From VAZQ01 sp040510815 (GTDB lineage Bacteria > Pseudomonadota > Alphaproteobacteria > Rhizobiales > Xanthobacteraceae): a stretch of 13,032 nt of DNA. Positions within the stretch are counted from its first letter, which is position 1. Every line of letters begins with the position of its first letter. The notes under the pieces were generated by a model, which saw only the letters and a list, made by a program, of their open reading frames with translations, ran no database searches and was not told the DNA's origin. The translations under genes and the position numbers were made by a program. Positions 1 to 7,256 of the stretch are shown one piece after another. The stretch covers positions 1 through 13,032 of the forward strand of contig JBEVIH010000316.1 of NCBI GenBank assembly GCA_040510815.1, read 5' to 3'.

Positions 1-740
1 AGGACGCGCGCGCAATCACGCGCGAAGCGATGGTGCAATCGGCGCTTCTGTCGGCACAGCGCGCCGAAGAGATCGGCCTTGCGCGCGATCGCATTATTCT
101 CTCGGCGAAAGTGTCTGCGGTGCAGGATCTGATCGCGGTCTACATGGACCTGGCGAAGCGCTCCGACTACGCGATCCATCTCGGCCTCACCGAAGCCGGC
201 ATGGGGTCGAAGGGCATCGTCGCATCGTCGGCTGCCCTCGGCATCCTGCTGCAGCAGGGCATCGGCGACACCATCCGGGTGTCGCTCACGCCCGAGCCCG
301 GCGGTGACCGCACGGTGGAAGTGAAGGTCGCGCAGGAAATTCTGCAGACCATGGGCTTTCGCGTGTTCGTGCCGCTGGTCGCGGCCTGCCCGGGTTGCGG
401 GCGCACCACCTCGACCACGTTCCAGGAGCTCGCCCGCGACATCCAGAGCTTCATCCATACCTCGATGCCGGAGTGGAAGCGGCGCTATCCCGGCGTCGAG
501 ACCCTCAACGTCGCGGTCATGGGCTGCATCGTCAACGGCCCGGGCGAGAGCAAGCACGCCGACATCGGCATCTCGCTGCCGGGCACCGGCGAGGCGCCGG
601 CGGCGCCGGTGTTCATCGACGGCAAGAAGGCCGTGACCTTGCGCGGCCCGACTGTCGCCGCCGAGTTCAAGCAGATGGTGATCGACTATATCGAGCGCCG
701 CTTCGGGCAGGGCGGGGCAGGGCGCACCGCGGCCGAGTAG
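1..740 (+). CDS. ispG: 4-hydroxy-3-methylbut-2-enyl diphosphate synthase (IspG/GcpE), C-terminal part
   Basis: The gene runs in from the left edge, with its reading frame set by codons starting at base 3, and ends at TAG 738-740. About 245 C-terminal residues are present; alphaproteobacterial IspG is usually a little over 400, so roughly the first 180 are missing. IspG converts 2-C-methyl-D-erythritol 2,4-cyclodiphosphate to HMBPP in the MEP isoprenoid pathway and is a cytosolic 4Fe-4S enzyme. Visible family sequence includes HLGLTEAGMGSKG, the cluster cysteines in ACPGCGRT (codons 387-389 and 396-398), and the third cysteine in MGCIVNGPGESKHADIG (codon 525-527). All three ligands are intact. 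The gene converges with the minus-strand DUF1345 gene 13 bases away, with no obvious hairpin terminator between them. Identification is secure; only the start is outside the window. Confidence 0.97.
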   Translation, partial: DARAITREAMVQSALLSAQRAEEIGLARDRIILSAKVSAVQDLIAVYMDLAKRSDYAIHLGLTEAGMGSKGIVASSAALGILLQQGIGDTIRVSLTPEPGGDRTVEVKVAQEILQTMGFRVFVPLVAACPGCGRTTSTTFQELARDIQSFIHTSMPEWKRRYPGVETLNVAVMGCIVNGPGESKHADIGISLPGTGEAPAAPVFIDGKKAVTLRGPTVAAEFKQMVIDYIERRFGQGGAGRTAAE

Positions 741-753
741 GCCGACGCCAAAT

Positions 754-1431
754 TCAAATCGCGCTCGCCGCGATATTCACCGTCAACGCCAGCAGCGCGG
801 CATTGAAGAAGAACGACACGATGCCGTGCGCGTTCACGGTGCGGCGGATCAGCTTCGATGTCACGCCGACGTCCGACACCTGCGAGGTCATGCCGATCAC
901 GAACGAGAAATAGACGAAGTCCCAGTAGTCGGGGCTTTCCTTGCCGGGAAAATTGAGGCCGCTCTTCTTGCCGCCATGCTCGCCGTAGAAATCGTGCGCG
1001 TAGTTGAGCGCGAAGATGGTGTGGGTGAAGGCCCACGACAGCACGATCGTGATCGCCGCCAGCGCGAGCTGCCCCGGGGTTCGCTCCGCGCCCTGGCTGG
1101 TGCTCAGCTCGGCGAGGATGGCGCCCAGGCTTGCGAGCGCGGCAAAGACCGTCAGCAGCAGGATCGCAAAGCGCCCCTCGTCCTCGCGCGCGGCATGGAC
1201 GCGGATGTGCTCCACGCTGGCGCGCGCGATCAGGCTGTAGACGAGCGCCAGATAGAGCACCACCCCGGTGTCCCAGCCGACCAGCAGCCGCGTCGCGAAG
1301 CCCCAGTGGGACGGCAACAGCGCCGTCACCGCGACCCCGAGCAGGATGGCGGCCGCAAGCCGCCAGTGGAAGCGGATGACCCGCAGGACGTAGGGCAGGC
1401 GCGGCGCGCGTGGGCTTTTCGGCTTGGCCAT
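754..1431 (-). CDS. DUF1345 family membrane protein
   Basis: A 225-residue integral membrane protein of the DUF1345 family, whose function is not known. Hydrophobic segments lie near residues 24-40, 50-69, 88-108, 120-141, 170-184 and 203-222. Family-typical sequence is seen at FALNYAHDFYG (140-150) and in the C-terminal half, where FPG, SPDYWDFVYFSF, IGMTSQVSDVGVTS and HGIVSFFFN (about 161-210) are the conserved core. The length fits the family. Transcription is toward ispG, convergently. The ATG at 1431 is used because the basic leader MAKPKSPRAPR precedes the first helix, although no strong Shine-Dalgarno is visible. It was placed by recalled family motifs, not by a search. Confidence 0.9.
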   Translation of the reverse strand: MAKPKSPRAPRLPYVLRVIRFHWRLAAAILLGVAVTALLPSHWGFATRLLVGWDTGVVLYLALVYSLIARASVEHIRVHAAREDEGRFAILLLTVFAALASLGAILAELSTSQGAERTPGQLALAAITIVLSWAFTHTIFALNYAHDFYGEHGGKKSGLNFPGKESPDYWDFVYFSFVIGMTSQVSDVGVTSKLIRRTVNAHGIVSFFFNAALLALTVNIAASAI

Positions 1432-1623
1432 TGCGCCCGATCATCGCCCGTTTTTGCCGGGCAGCCGAATCCGCTTTTCGCCTGGCCGACTTTAAACGGA
1501 TGATGATGGACTATAAGGAGGCGTCGTTAGAGGCAACGCGGATCGCCCGAGCACGGCCATAGGGCCGCTCCTCTGGCGTTCTTGGCGTTCTGGGCGTCCA
1601 GGATGATGGAAATAGCGAATGCG

Positions 1624-1716
1624 TCAGGTCTTGCGCTGCGGCTGTGGAGCCGGCGCCAGCTCGGCCAAAAGGCCGATCACCGCGATCAGAACGCAAAGGA
1701 GCGCGACCTTTTCCAT
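1624..1716 (-). CDS. Possible 30-residue single-pass membrane microprotein
   Basis: The frame reads MEKVALLCVLIAVIGLLAEL followed by APAPQPQRKT and a TGA stop: a charged start, one hydrophobic helix at about residues 4-20 and a short proline-rich polar tail. Third-position GC is high (24 of 29 codons after the start by hand count), which fits coding DNA in this genome. A GGAGA-type Shine-Dalgarno (complement of 1728-1732) lies about 10 bases upstream of the ATG, slightly far. I do not recognise a named family and cannot assign a function. The N-terminal charge and the single helix suggest insertion in the inner membrane. It could also be a chance frame; comparison with relatives would decide. 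Confidence 0.4.
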   Translation of the reverse strand: MEKVALLCVLIAVIGLLAELAPAPQPQRKT

Positions 1717-1805
1717 GTGCCACAGATTCTCCGCTTATCCGTCCAGGCATAAAACGAAATCGCGGCCGGATCGGTTCCGCAAAATGGCATTGCGATGGCA
1801 TCTAA

Positions 1806-1833
1806 TTGACTGATTTTATGCGATATTTAGATT
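1806..1833 (+). promoter_or_regulatory. Candidate promoter of the sheath-tube gene
   Basis: TTGACT at 1806-1811 resembles a -35 box, and TAGATT at 1828-1833, 16 bases downstream, matches a -10 box at four of six positions. The patch is the most AT-rich part of the intergenic region and lies about 130 bases before the sheath-tube start. This is a motif match only. Confidence 0.3.
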
Positions 1834-1954
1834 GTGCGCGGTCACCGGCATGTGATCGCGTGACGCCTGCCCAAGCGACAGGCAGCGGGCCGCTTTGCGA
1901 GGCGGTGTTGTTGCCCGCCTGTTGCCGCGCGATGCCATCCTGGTCCGTCATCGC

Positions 1955-1959
1955 AGGAG
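1955..1959 (+). promoter_or_regulatory. Shine-Dalgarno that fixes the sheath-tube start
   Basis: AGGAG at 1955-1959 sits 7 bases before the ATG at 1967. The open frame extends 72 bases further upstream, but that extension is not family-like, whereas MPFGYPGVYVEE right after this ATG is the classic beginning of a tail sheath protein. Confidence 0.75.
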
Positions 1960-1966
1960 TCCTGCC

Positions 1967-3613
1967 ATGCCGTTCGGATATCCGGGGGTCTATGTCGAAG
2001 AAGCGCCGTCGGACCCGCATGTCATCGCAGGAGTCCCCACGTCAACGGCTGCGTTCCTCGGCGCGACGCAATTCGGTCCGGTCGCGGCGCCGGTGCTCGT
2101 CCACAGCTTTGCGGAATTTGCGGCGCATTTCGGCGGATTGGCCGTTGAGATGCCGCTCGGCTACGCCGTGCAGCATTTTTTCCTCAATGGCGGCCGCGAC
2201 GCGCTGATCGCGCGGATCGAGCCGGCTGGCGCCACGCTCACCGATGCCGACCTGTCGGATCCGGCGCTGGAGCAACAGCGGCGAGGCCTCTGGCTGCTCG
2301 AGCACGCGGAGCGTTTCAACCTCCTCTGCATTCCGCCGCTGTCGCGCACCACCGACGTCGGACGCGCCACCTGGGATGCCGCGACCGCCTATGCGGCCCG
2401 GCGCCGCGCCATGGTGATCGTCGATCCGCCGGCGGCGTGGACCGTCCCGCAGACGATCTCGGAGACGGCCATCGCCGCGTTGGCGCGCCGCAGTCCGAAC
2501 GCGGCGCTCTACTATCCGCGGCTGCGCGCGCCCGATCCGCTGCAGGGCAATCAGATCGCGAGCTTCGCACCCTGCGGCGCGGTGGCCGGAATCCATGCGC
2601 GCATCGACGGCACGCGCGGCGTCTGGAAAGCCGCCGCCGGCGCGGAGGCGACCGTGCTCGGTATCCAGGGATTGGCGGTCGCGCTGTCGGACGCCCAGCT
2701 TTCGGCGCTCAACGCGCTGGGCGTCAACGGCGTGCGCGTGCTGCCGGGCGGCGCCAGCGCGCTATGGGGCGCGCGCACGCTCGCCGGCACCGACCTGGCC
2801 GAGCCGCAGTTCAAGTACGTGCCGGTGCGGCGCCTGGAGATGTTCATCGAGGCGAGCCTCATCGAAGGCCTGCGATGGGCCGTGTTCGAGCCCAACGGCG
2901 AGCCGCTGTGGGCGCGCATCCGCGCGAGCGTGACCGGCTTCCTGCACGGCCTGTTTCAGCAAGGCGCCCTGCAGGGCGACAAGCCGCAGGAGGCCTATTT
3001 CGTGCGCTGCGACGCCTCGACCACGACCCGGTACGATCGCGACAACGGCATCGTCAACGTGGTGGTCGGCTTCGCGCCGCTGCGGCCCGCCGAGTTCGTC
3101 ATTATCGGCATCGGCAGCTCGGCCAAGGACCCGTCTCATGCGGCCTTCGTGTCGCGGCACTACCGCATCCGCACCGGGCGCTACACGTTGCGGGTCGCCT
3201 GGGACGGCCAGGTCATCAAGGGCGTGTGTCGCGTGCGCGGGCTTGCCCAGCTCACCGAGCTTACGACCGTTCACCAGGGCGGCGACCCCGCGTCTTCCCA
3301 GGTGATCGTCGGACAAACCAAGTTCGAGCCGGTCACGCTCGAGCGCGCCGTCACCCAGGACGATGCATTCGAAACCTGGGCGGACGCGATTCGAGCGAGC
3401 GGTCCGGGCGGCGGCACGCCGCCGCCCCGCAAGGATGTGCGGATCGAGCTCTATGACGGCGAACGGCGGCAAACGATCGCCTGGCTGCTGAAGCGGGCGC
3501 TTCCGGTCAAGTTCCGGGCGCCGGACTTCAACGCGGCAGGCAACGACGTCGCCATGGAAGAGCTCACCCTGGCCTATGAAAGCCTCGCCCGCGAGGACGA
3601 TCCGCTCCCATGA
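1967..3613 (+). CDS. Contractile tail sheath-tail tube fusion protein (phage-tail-like)
   Basis: A 548-residue protein with two tail modules in one continuous frame. Residues 1-385 are a compact phage-type sheath: YPGVYVEEAPS and VIAGVPTSTAAFLG at the N-terminus, the C-terminal sheath region around residues 284-330 (KYVPVRRLEMFIEASLIEGL, then FEPNGEPLW), and the end FAPLRPAEFVIIGIG. After a linker of about 15-20 residues, residues 400-541 match the gp19-like tail tube family: YTLRVAWDGQ, GLAQLTE, HQGGD, a GQTKFEPVTLERAVTQDD block, and PVKFRAPDFNAAGNDVAMEEL near the end. In known contractile phages, R-type pyocins, T6SS and eCIS these are separate proteins. No baseplate, spike, ATPase or effector gene is nearby. 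mtgA overlaps its stop codon. No signal peptide or membrane helix is seen, so it is presumably cytosolic. Both module calls are confident from motifs; function is unknown. Confidence 0.9.
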   Translation: MPFGYPGVYVEEAPSDPHVIAGVPTSTAAFLGATQFGPVAAPVLVHSFAEFAAHFGGLAVEMPLGYAVQHFFLNGGRDALIARIEPAGATLTDADLSDPALEQQRRGLWLLEHAERFNLLCIPPLSRTTDVGRATWDAATAYAARRRAMVIVDPPAAWTVPQTISETAIAALARRSPNAALYYPRLRAPDPLQGNQIASFAPCGAVAGIHARIDGTRGVWKAAAGAEATVLGIQGLAVALSDAQLSALNALGVNGVRVLPGGASALWGARTLAGTDLAEPQFKYVPVRRLEMFIEASLIEGLRWAVFEPNGEPLWARIRASVTGFLHGLFQQGALQGDKPQEAYFVRCDASTTTRYDRDNGIVNVVVGFAPLRPAEFVIIGIGSSAKDPSHAAFVSRHYRIRTGRYTLRVAWDGQVIKGVCRVRGLAQLTELTTVHQGGDPASSQVIVGQTKFEPVTLERAVTQDDAFETWADAIRASGPGGGTPPPRKDVRIELYDGERRQTIAWLLKRALPVKFRAPDFNAAGNDVAMEELTLAYESLAREDDPLP

Positions 3614-4350
3614 CCGTTGCGACGCAAACGCGGCCGCCGCCCGCCCGGCAGCAGCGGCGCCCCCGCCGCTGGCTGTCGCGCCTGCTTTGGGGCGCGGTTG
3701 TCGTCCTGCTGGTCGTGCTGCTGCTGCCCTATCTGCTGGTGCCGCTCTACCGGGTGGTCAATCCGGTCTCGACCCTGATGCTGTGGCGGTGGGCGACCGG
3801 CCGGCCCGTCGAGCGCAGCTTCGTGCCGATCGAGCGCATGGCGCCGGCCCTGCCGGTCACCGTCATCGCCTCCGAGGACGGCCGCTTCTGCAGCCACCAC
3901 GGCGTCGACTGGCAGGAGATCCGCGAGCGGCTCGACGAAATCGACGACGTCAGCGAGGCGCGCGGCGTCTCGACCATCACCCAGCAGACCGCCAAGAACC
4001 TGTTCCTGTGGCCGGGGCGCAGCTTCGTGCGCAAGGCGCTGGAGTTTCCGCTGGCGCTGTGGATCGACGTCGTGCTGCCGAAGTGGCGGGTGCTCGAAAT
4101 CTACCTCAACGTCGCCGAATGGGGGCCACGCGGGCAGTTCGGCGCCGAGGCCGGGAGCCGCTATGCCTTCAACAAGTCGGTTCGGTTGATCAGCGCGCGC
4201 GAGGCGGCCCTGCTCGCCGCGGTGCTGCCGAATCCGAAACGCCGCAGCGCCAAGCAGCCGGGCCCCGCGGTGCGCCGGCTCTCCGGCATCTACGAGGCCC
4301 GCGGCGCGGCCCAGACCGCGCTCGCTTCCTGCGCCAAAGTGCCTCGATAG
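3610..4350 (+). CDS. mtgA: Monofunctional biosynthetic peptidoglycan transglycosylase
   Basis: A 246-residue GT51-family glycosyltransferase that polymerises lipid II into glycan strands at the periplasmic face of the inner membrane. The order is a basic cytoplasmic tail (1-24), one membrane anchor (about 25-47), then the catalytic domain. All the GT51 signatures are present: ASEDGRFCSHHGVDW with catalytic Glu89, GVSTITQQTAKNLFL (119-133), RKALEFPLALWID (141-153, second Glu at 145), and KWRVLEIYLNVAEWG (158-172). No transpeptidase domain follows, as expected for MtgA. Its ATG overlaps the TGA of the sheath-tube gene (ATGA, 3610-3613), and there is no close Shine-Dalgarno, so translation is probably coupled to the upstream gene. 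rpmF lies downstream. Confidence 0.96.
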   Translation: MTVATQTRPPPARQQRRPRRWLSRLLWGAVVVLLVVLLLPYLLVPLYRVVNPVSTLMLWRWATGRPVERSFVPIERMAPALPVTVIASEDGRFCSHHGVDWQEIRERLDEIDDVSEARGVSTITQQTAKNLFLWPGRSFVRKALEFPLALWIDVVLPKWRVLEIYLNVAEWGPRGQFGAEAGSRYAFNKSVRLISAREAALLAAVLPNPKRRSAKQPGPAVRRLSGIYEARGAAQTALASCAKVPR

Positions 4351-4487
4351 TCGGCACAGCGGACCGGGTGAGCGCTGCAATCGCGGCGCTGGCCATGCGG
4401 CGCGCGATCCTCTATAAGCCCGGCTTCCCGAAGGTGGCCGGCGCCGCCGAGTTGGCGCCGAGACAAGCAAGACCAGGAGTTGAGACC

Positions 4488-4673
4488 ATGGCCGTCCCGA
4501 AGAGAAAAACGTCGCCGTCGAGACGCGGGATGCGCCGCTCCGCCGACGCGCTCAAGCAGCCGACCTATGTCGAGGACAAGGATTCGGGCGAGCTGCGCCG
4601 GCCGCACCATATCGATCTCAAGACCGGCATGTATCGGGGCCGGCAGATCCTCAAGGGCAAGACGGAAGCCTGA
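4488..4673 (+). CDS. rpmF: 50S ribosomal protein L32
   Basis: A 61-residue basic protein beginning MAVPKRKTSPSRRGMRRSAD, the standard L32 opening, and ending with the alphaproteobacterial HHIDLKTGMYRGRQIL block. L32 is part of the large ribosomal subunit, near the peptidyl transferase region. The length matches the family, and, as usual in alphaproteobacteria, the zinc-binding cysteines of some L32 proteins are absent. The start is set by AGGAG at 4475-4479, 8 bases before the ATG; the open frame upstream of this ATG is an unrelated extension. It follows mtgA by 137 bases, with a TATAAG (4413-4418) and a GGCGCC/GGCGCC inverted pair (4440-4445 and 4454-4459) in between that may belong to its own promoter and leader. 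Confidence 0.97.
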   Translation: MAVPKRKTSPSRRGMRRSADALKQPTYVEDKDSGELRRPHHIDLKTGMYRGRQILKGKTEA

Positions 4674-4844
4674 CGCGGCGGTTCAGCATCCGCAGTGTGC
4701 GCGCGGCGGCGCTCGGTGCGCTCGCCGACAGTGGAGGCTCGCCCCCGGCGGCGCTAGACTCTGCGGTTGGGGGCGCGGGGAACGGCTCGGCGCGTCTGTG
4801 CCGCGGCCCGAACGCCGATGCTCGCGTGCGGAGAAGCGACCGTC

Positions 4845-5249
4845 ATGTTCATAATCGCCTTTCCCCTGCTCTTGGTGCCGTTCGCGCTCTACAACATGAT
4901 CGCGTTCCTGCTGAACATGTCGTTCACGGACACGCTGTTCACGCTCGCGCTCATCTCCGAGGCGCGCCTGACCGTCACCACCGGCGACGCGCTGGTCATG
5001 CTTGCGATGCTGCTGCTCTATATCGAGGTGCTCAAGGCGGCGCGCTTCGGAGCCAAGGCGATCATGGACCACGTGCTGTCGCTGCTGCTGTTCGTCGCCA
5101 TGGCGGCCGAGCTCATGCTGGTGCCGCGGGCGGCGACCACGACCTTCCTGCTGCTGACCGCACTCAGCTTCGTCGACGTCATCACCGGCGTCTCGGTCGC
5201 CGGCCGCCCGAAGCAGACGGAGATCATGCTCGAAGGCAGCGAGAGGTGA
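4845..5249 (+). CDS. Four-helix membrane protein of unknown function
   Basis: A 134-residue, very hydrophobic protein with four likely membrane helices at about residues 3-23, 47-66, 76-93 and 98-119, a short charged loop (EVLKAARFGAKAIMD) between the second and third, and a polar C-terminus. I chose the ATG at 4845 because GGAGAAG at 4830-4836 is well spaced before it and the first helix starts at once; in-frame upstream starts at 4767 and 4818 only add polar, unlikely sequence. I do not recognise a named family, and no catalytic or transport motif is visible. It lies 171 bases after rpmF and 94 before the gamma-glutamyltransferase-like gene on the same strand, so cotranscription is possible but not shown. 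Confidence 0.8.
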   Translation: MFIIAFPLLLVPFALYNMIAFLLNMSFTDTLFTLALISEARLTVTTGDALVMLAMLLLYIEVLKAARFGAKAIMDHVLSLLLFVAMAAELMLVPRAATTTFLLLTALSFVDVITGVSVAGRPKQTEIMLEGSER

Positions 5250-5343
5250 CCCGCCGAATGGCGCGCGCCTGCCCGCGATGTGCGCGCCTATGGCGCCGGC
5301 GCCGTGCATCGAATAGCGTTGCCTCATCGCCAGAGCCTCTCCC

Positions 5344-6927
5344 ATGAGCCGCGACTTTCATCTGCCGGGCCGCTCGCCGGTCATCGCCTGCGAGGGCATG
5401 GCGGCGACCTCGCATCCGTTGGCGACCCTGACCGCGATCGACACTTTGCGCGCCGGCGGCAACGCGGTCGACGCGGCGGTGGCCGCGGTTGCGGCGCTGT
5501 GCGTGCTCGAGCCGCAGAGCACCGGCATCGGCGGCGACTGCTTCTGCCTGGTGGCGAAGCCGGGGCAGCCGGTATGGGGCTACAACGGCTCCGGCCGCGC
5601 CGGCGCCAAGGCGAGCACCGAGAGCCTGCTCGCCCAGGGCATCCGCGAGATCGCCTCCCGTTCGATCCACGCCGTGACGGTGCCGGGCGCGGTCGAGGCC
5701 TGGGCGGCGATCCTCGACGCCCATGGGCGCTTCGGTCTCGACCGCGCGCTCGCGCCCGCCATTCGATACGCCGAGCACGGGTTCCCGGTCGCGCAACGCA
5801 TCGCGTCGGATTGGGCGCGCGCCGTGGCCATGCTCGGCGCCGATCCCGGCGCCGCACGCCACTATCTCCCGGCCGGCCGCCCGCCCGCCGAGGGCGACGT
5901 GGTGAAGCTGCCGGCGCTGGCCGCGACCTTGAAGACGATCGCGGCCGAGGGCGCGCGCGCGTTCTACCGCGGGCCGATCGCCGACGACATGGTGGCAACG
6001 CTCGCCGCGCGCGGGTCGGTGCTCACGGCCGACGATTTCGCCCTCCATCGCGGCGAGGCGGTGTCGCCGATCATGACCAACTATCGCGGGCTCGACCTGG
6101 TCGAGATTCCGCCCAACGGGCAGGGGCTGACCGCGCTGGCGCTGCTCAACATCCTGGAGAATTTCGATCTCGCGGCGCTCGATCCGCTCGGCGCCGACCG
6201 CTTCCACCTGATGCTCAAGGCGGCGCGCCTCGCCTACGCGATCCGCGACGCCTACATCGCCGATCCGGCGGCGATGAGCGTCTCGGCATCCGCGCTGCTC
6301 GACAAGGGCTTCGCGAAGCGGCTCTCCGCCGGCGTCGACCGTGAGCGCCGCGCCGCCTTGCCGTACGCTTCCGCGCCCGGAACCGACACGGTCTATCTCA
6401 CGGTGGTCGACCGCGACCGCATGGCGGTGTCGTTCATCAATTCGCTCTATTCGAACTTCGGCGTCGGGATCGCCACCGAGCAGACCGGCATCCTGCTGCA
6501 GAACCGGGGCGCCTGCTTCGTGGTCGATCCGGAGCATCCCAACACGATCGGCCCGAACAAGCGGCCGCTGCACACCATCATCCCGGCGCTCGCCCTGCGC
6601 GAGGGCCGCTGCGACATGGCATTCGGCGTGATGGGCGCGCACTACCAGCCGATGGGGCAGGTGCAGGTCGTCACCAACATCGTCGACTACGGCATGGACG
6701 TGCAGGCGGCGATCGACGCGCCGCGCGCCTTCTTCGAGGGGGATGAGACGGTGGTCGAGCGCGGCGTCCCGGGTCCGACGGTCGACGGGCTTAAGGCGCG
6801 CGGCCACGAGACCGCGCTGCGGCCGCTGCCGCTCGGCGGCGGCCAGGCGATCCGCATCGACTGGCGGCGCGGCGTGCTGATCGGCGGCTCCGAGCCGCGC
6901 AAGGACGGCTGCGCGCTGGGCTACTGA
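5344..6927 (+). CDS. Gamma-glutamyltransferase family protein (Ntn hydrolase)
   Basis: A 527-residue member of the gamma-glutamyltranspeptidase family, which cleaves gamma-glutamyl bonds (glutathione and related amides) after autocatalytic cleavage into two subunits. The large-subunit core includes STGIGGDCFCLV (59-70) and VPGAVEAW (113-120). The predicted nucleophile is Thr349 in TDTVYLTVVDRD, aligned with the processing threonine of classical GGT; downstream are FINSLYSNFGVGI and the GAHYQPMGQVQVVTNIVDYG block (431-450). There is no signal peptide, unlike periplasmic E. coli Ggt, so it resembles the cytoplasmic YwrD-type subfamily and its true substrate is unclear. The start ATG has no strong Shine-Dalgarno, but SRDFHLPGRSPVIACEGMAA is a typical opening. 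Its stop is 7 bases from the convergent minus-strand gene. Confidence 0.93.
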   Translation: MSRDFHLPGRSPVIACEGMAATSHPLATLTAIDTLRAGGNAVDAAVAAVAALCVLEPQSTGIGGDCFCLVAKPGQPVWGYNGSGRAGAKASTESLLAQGIREIASRSIHAVTVPGAVEAWAAILDAHGRFGLDRALAPAIRYAEHGFPVAQRIASDWARAVAMLGADPGAARHYLPAGRPPAEGDVVKLPALAATLKTIAAEGARAFYRGPIADDMVATLAARGSVLTADDFALHRGEAVSPIMTNYRGLDLVEIPPNGQGLTALALLNILENFDLAALDPLGADRFHLMLKAARLAYAIRDAYIADPAAMSVSASALLDKGFAKRLSAGVDRERRAALPYASAPGTDTVYLTVVDRDRMAVSFINSLYSNFGVGIATEQTGILLQNRGACFVVDPEHPNTIGPNKRPLHTIIPALALREGRCDMAFGVMGAHYQPMGQVQVVTNIVDYGMDVQAAIDAPRAFFEGDETVVERGVPGPTVDGLKARGHETALRPLPLGGGQAIRIDWRRGVLIGGSEPRKDGCALGY

Positions 6928-6934
6928 CGGCGGC

Positions 6935-7249
6935 TCACATCGACCGGTGAAACGTCGATCCGTCGCGGCGCACGCTCGCGGCCGCGCCGTAAACGGTGGT
7001 GGCGTGGTCGGGCTCTGCCCGCCGGCGCGCTCGGGTCTGCGGCGCCCGCTGGGCGGTCGCGATCAGCTGGGCCAGGAAGCGCGCGCACGGGCGCGCGGCC
7101 GGGGCGGCACGGACGGCGGGAGAAGCGAGCGGAACGAGCGCCCGGGTTTGACCGGCAGGACTCGACGTATCGTCTCCGTCCGCGCCGACGCCAGGCTGTG
7201 CCGGGGCGGGCCTGCTTGCAGGTAAAATGATACTTTCGCTCGAGCCCAC
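6935..7249 (-). CDS. Small conserved Rhizobiales-type protein, unknown function
   Basis: A 104-residue protein with a low-complexity N-terminal half rich in Ala, Pro and Ser, and a more conserved C-terminal half: ARFLAQLIATAQRAPQTRAR, then RRAEP, then VYGAAAS. I recall this FLAQLIAT..PQTR.RRAEP pattern from small uncharacterised proteins common in Bradyrhizobium and relatives; no function is known to me. The GTG start at 7249 is strongly supported by a perfect AGGAGG 7 bases upstream. There are no membrane helices, signal peptide or catalytic motif. The gene is convergent with the gamma-glutamyltransferase-like gene (7-base gap) and divergent from the GGDEF-EAL gene. An alternative is that it is a chance frame, but the ribosome site and the recalled family pattern make that unlikely. 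Confidence 0.72.
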   Translation of the reverse strand: MGSSESIILPASRPAPAQPGVGADGDDTSSPAGQTRALVPLASPAVRAAPAARPCARFLAQLIATAQRAPQTRARRRAEPDHATTVYGAAASVRRDGSTFHRSM

Positions 7250-7256
7250 CGTGATG

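Larger units (their letters stand above)
1432..1966. other. Intergenic stretch between DUF1345 and the sheath-tube gene
   Basis: About 535 bases separate two divergent genes. No long conserved reading frame is recognisable here; the longer open frames have arginine- and proline-rich compositions typical of chance frames in GC-rich DNA. The only coding candidate is the 30-residue frame at 1624-1716 on the minus strand. The segment around 1745-1835 is clearly more AT-rich than its surroundings, and holds the eight-base inverted pair gcataaaa (1747-1754) and ttttatgc (1814-1821). It probably carries the promoter of the sheath-tube gene. Confidence 0.5.

Noticed and set aside
1500..1562. Short plus-strand frame MMMDYKEASLEATRIARARP
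   Set aside because: Only 20 residues, no ribosome site and no recognisable feature; a chance frame.
1511..1801. 96-residue minus-strand frame in the intergenic region
   Set aside because: Arg/Pro/Ser-rich chance composition, no family pattern, and it overlaps the more plausible microprotein frame.
1967..4350. The sheath-tube gene as part of a prophage, T6SS or eCIS cluster
   Set aside because: No baseplate, spike, tape measure, ATPase, portal, integrase or effector gene is found on either side; the neighbours are housekeeping genes. At most it is an orphan derivative.
5224..6807. 527-residue minus-strand open frame opposite the gamma-glutamyltransferase-like gene
   Set aside because: Same reasoning: the plus-strand gene has clear catalytic motifs, the opposite frame has none.
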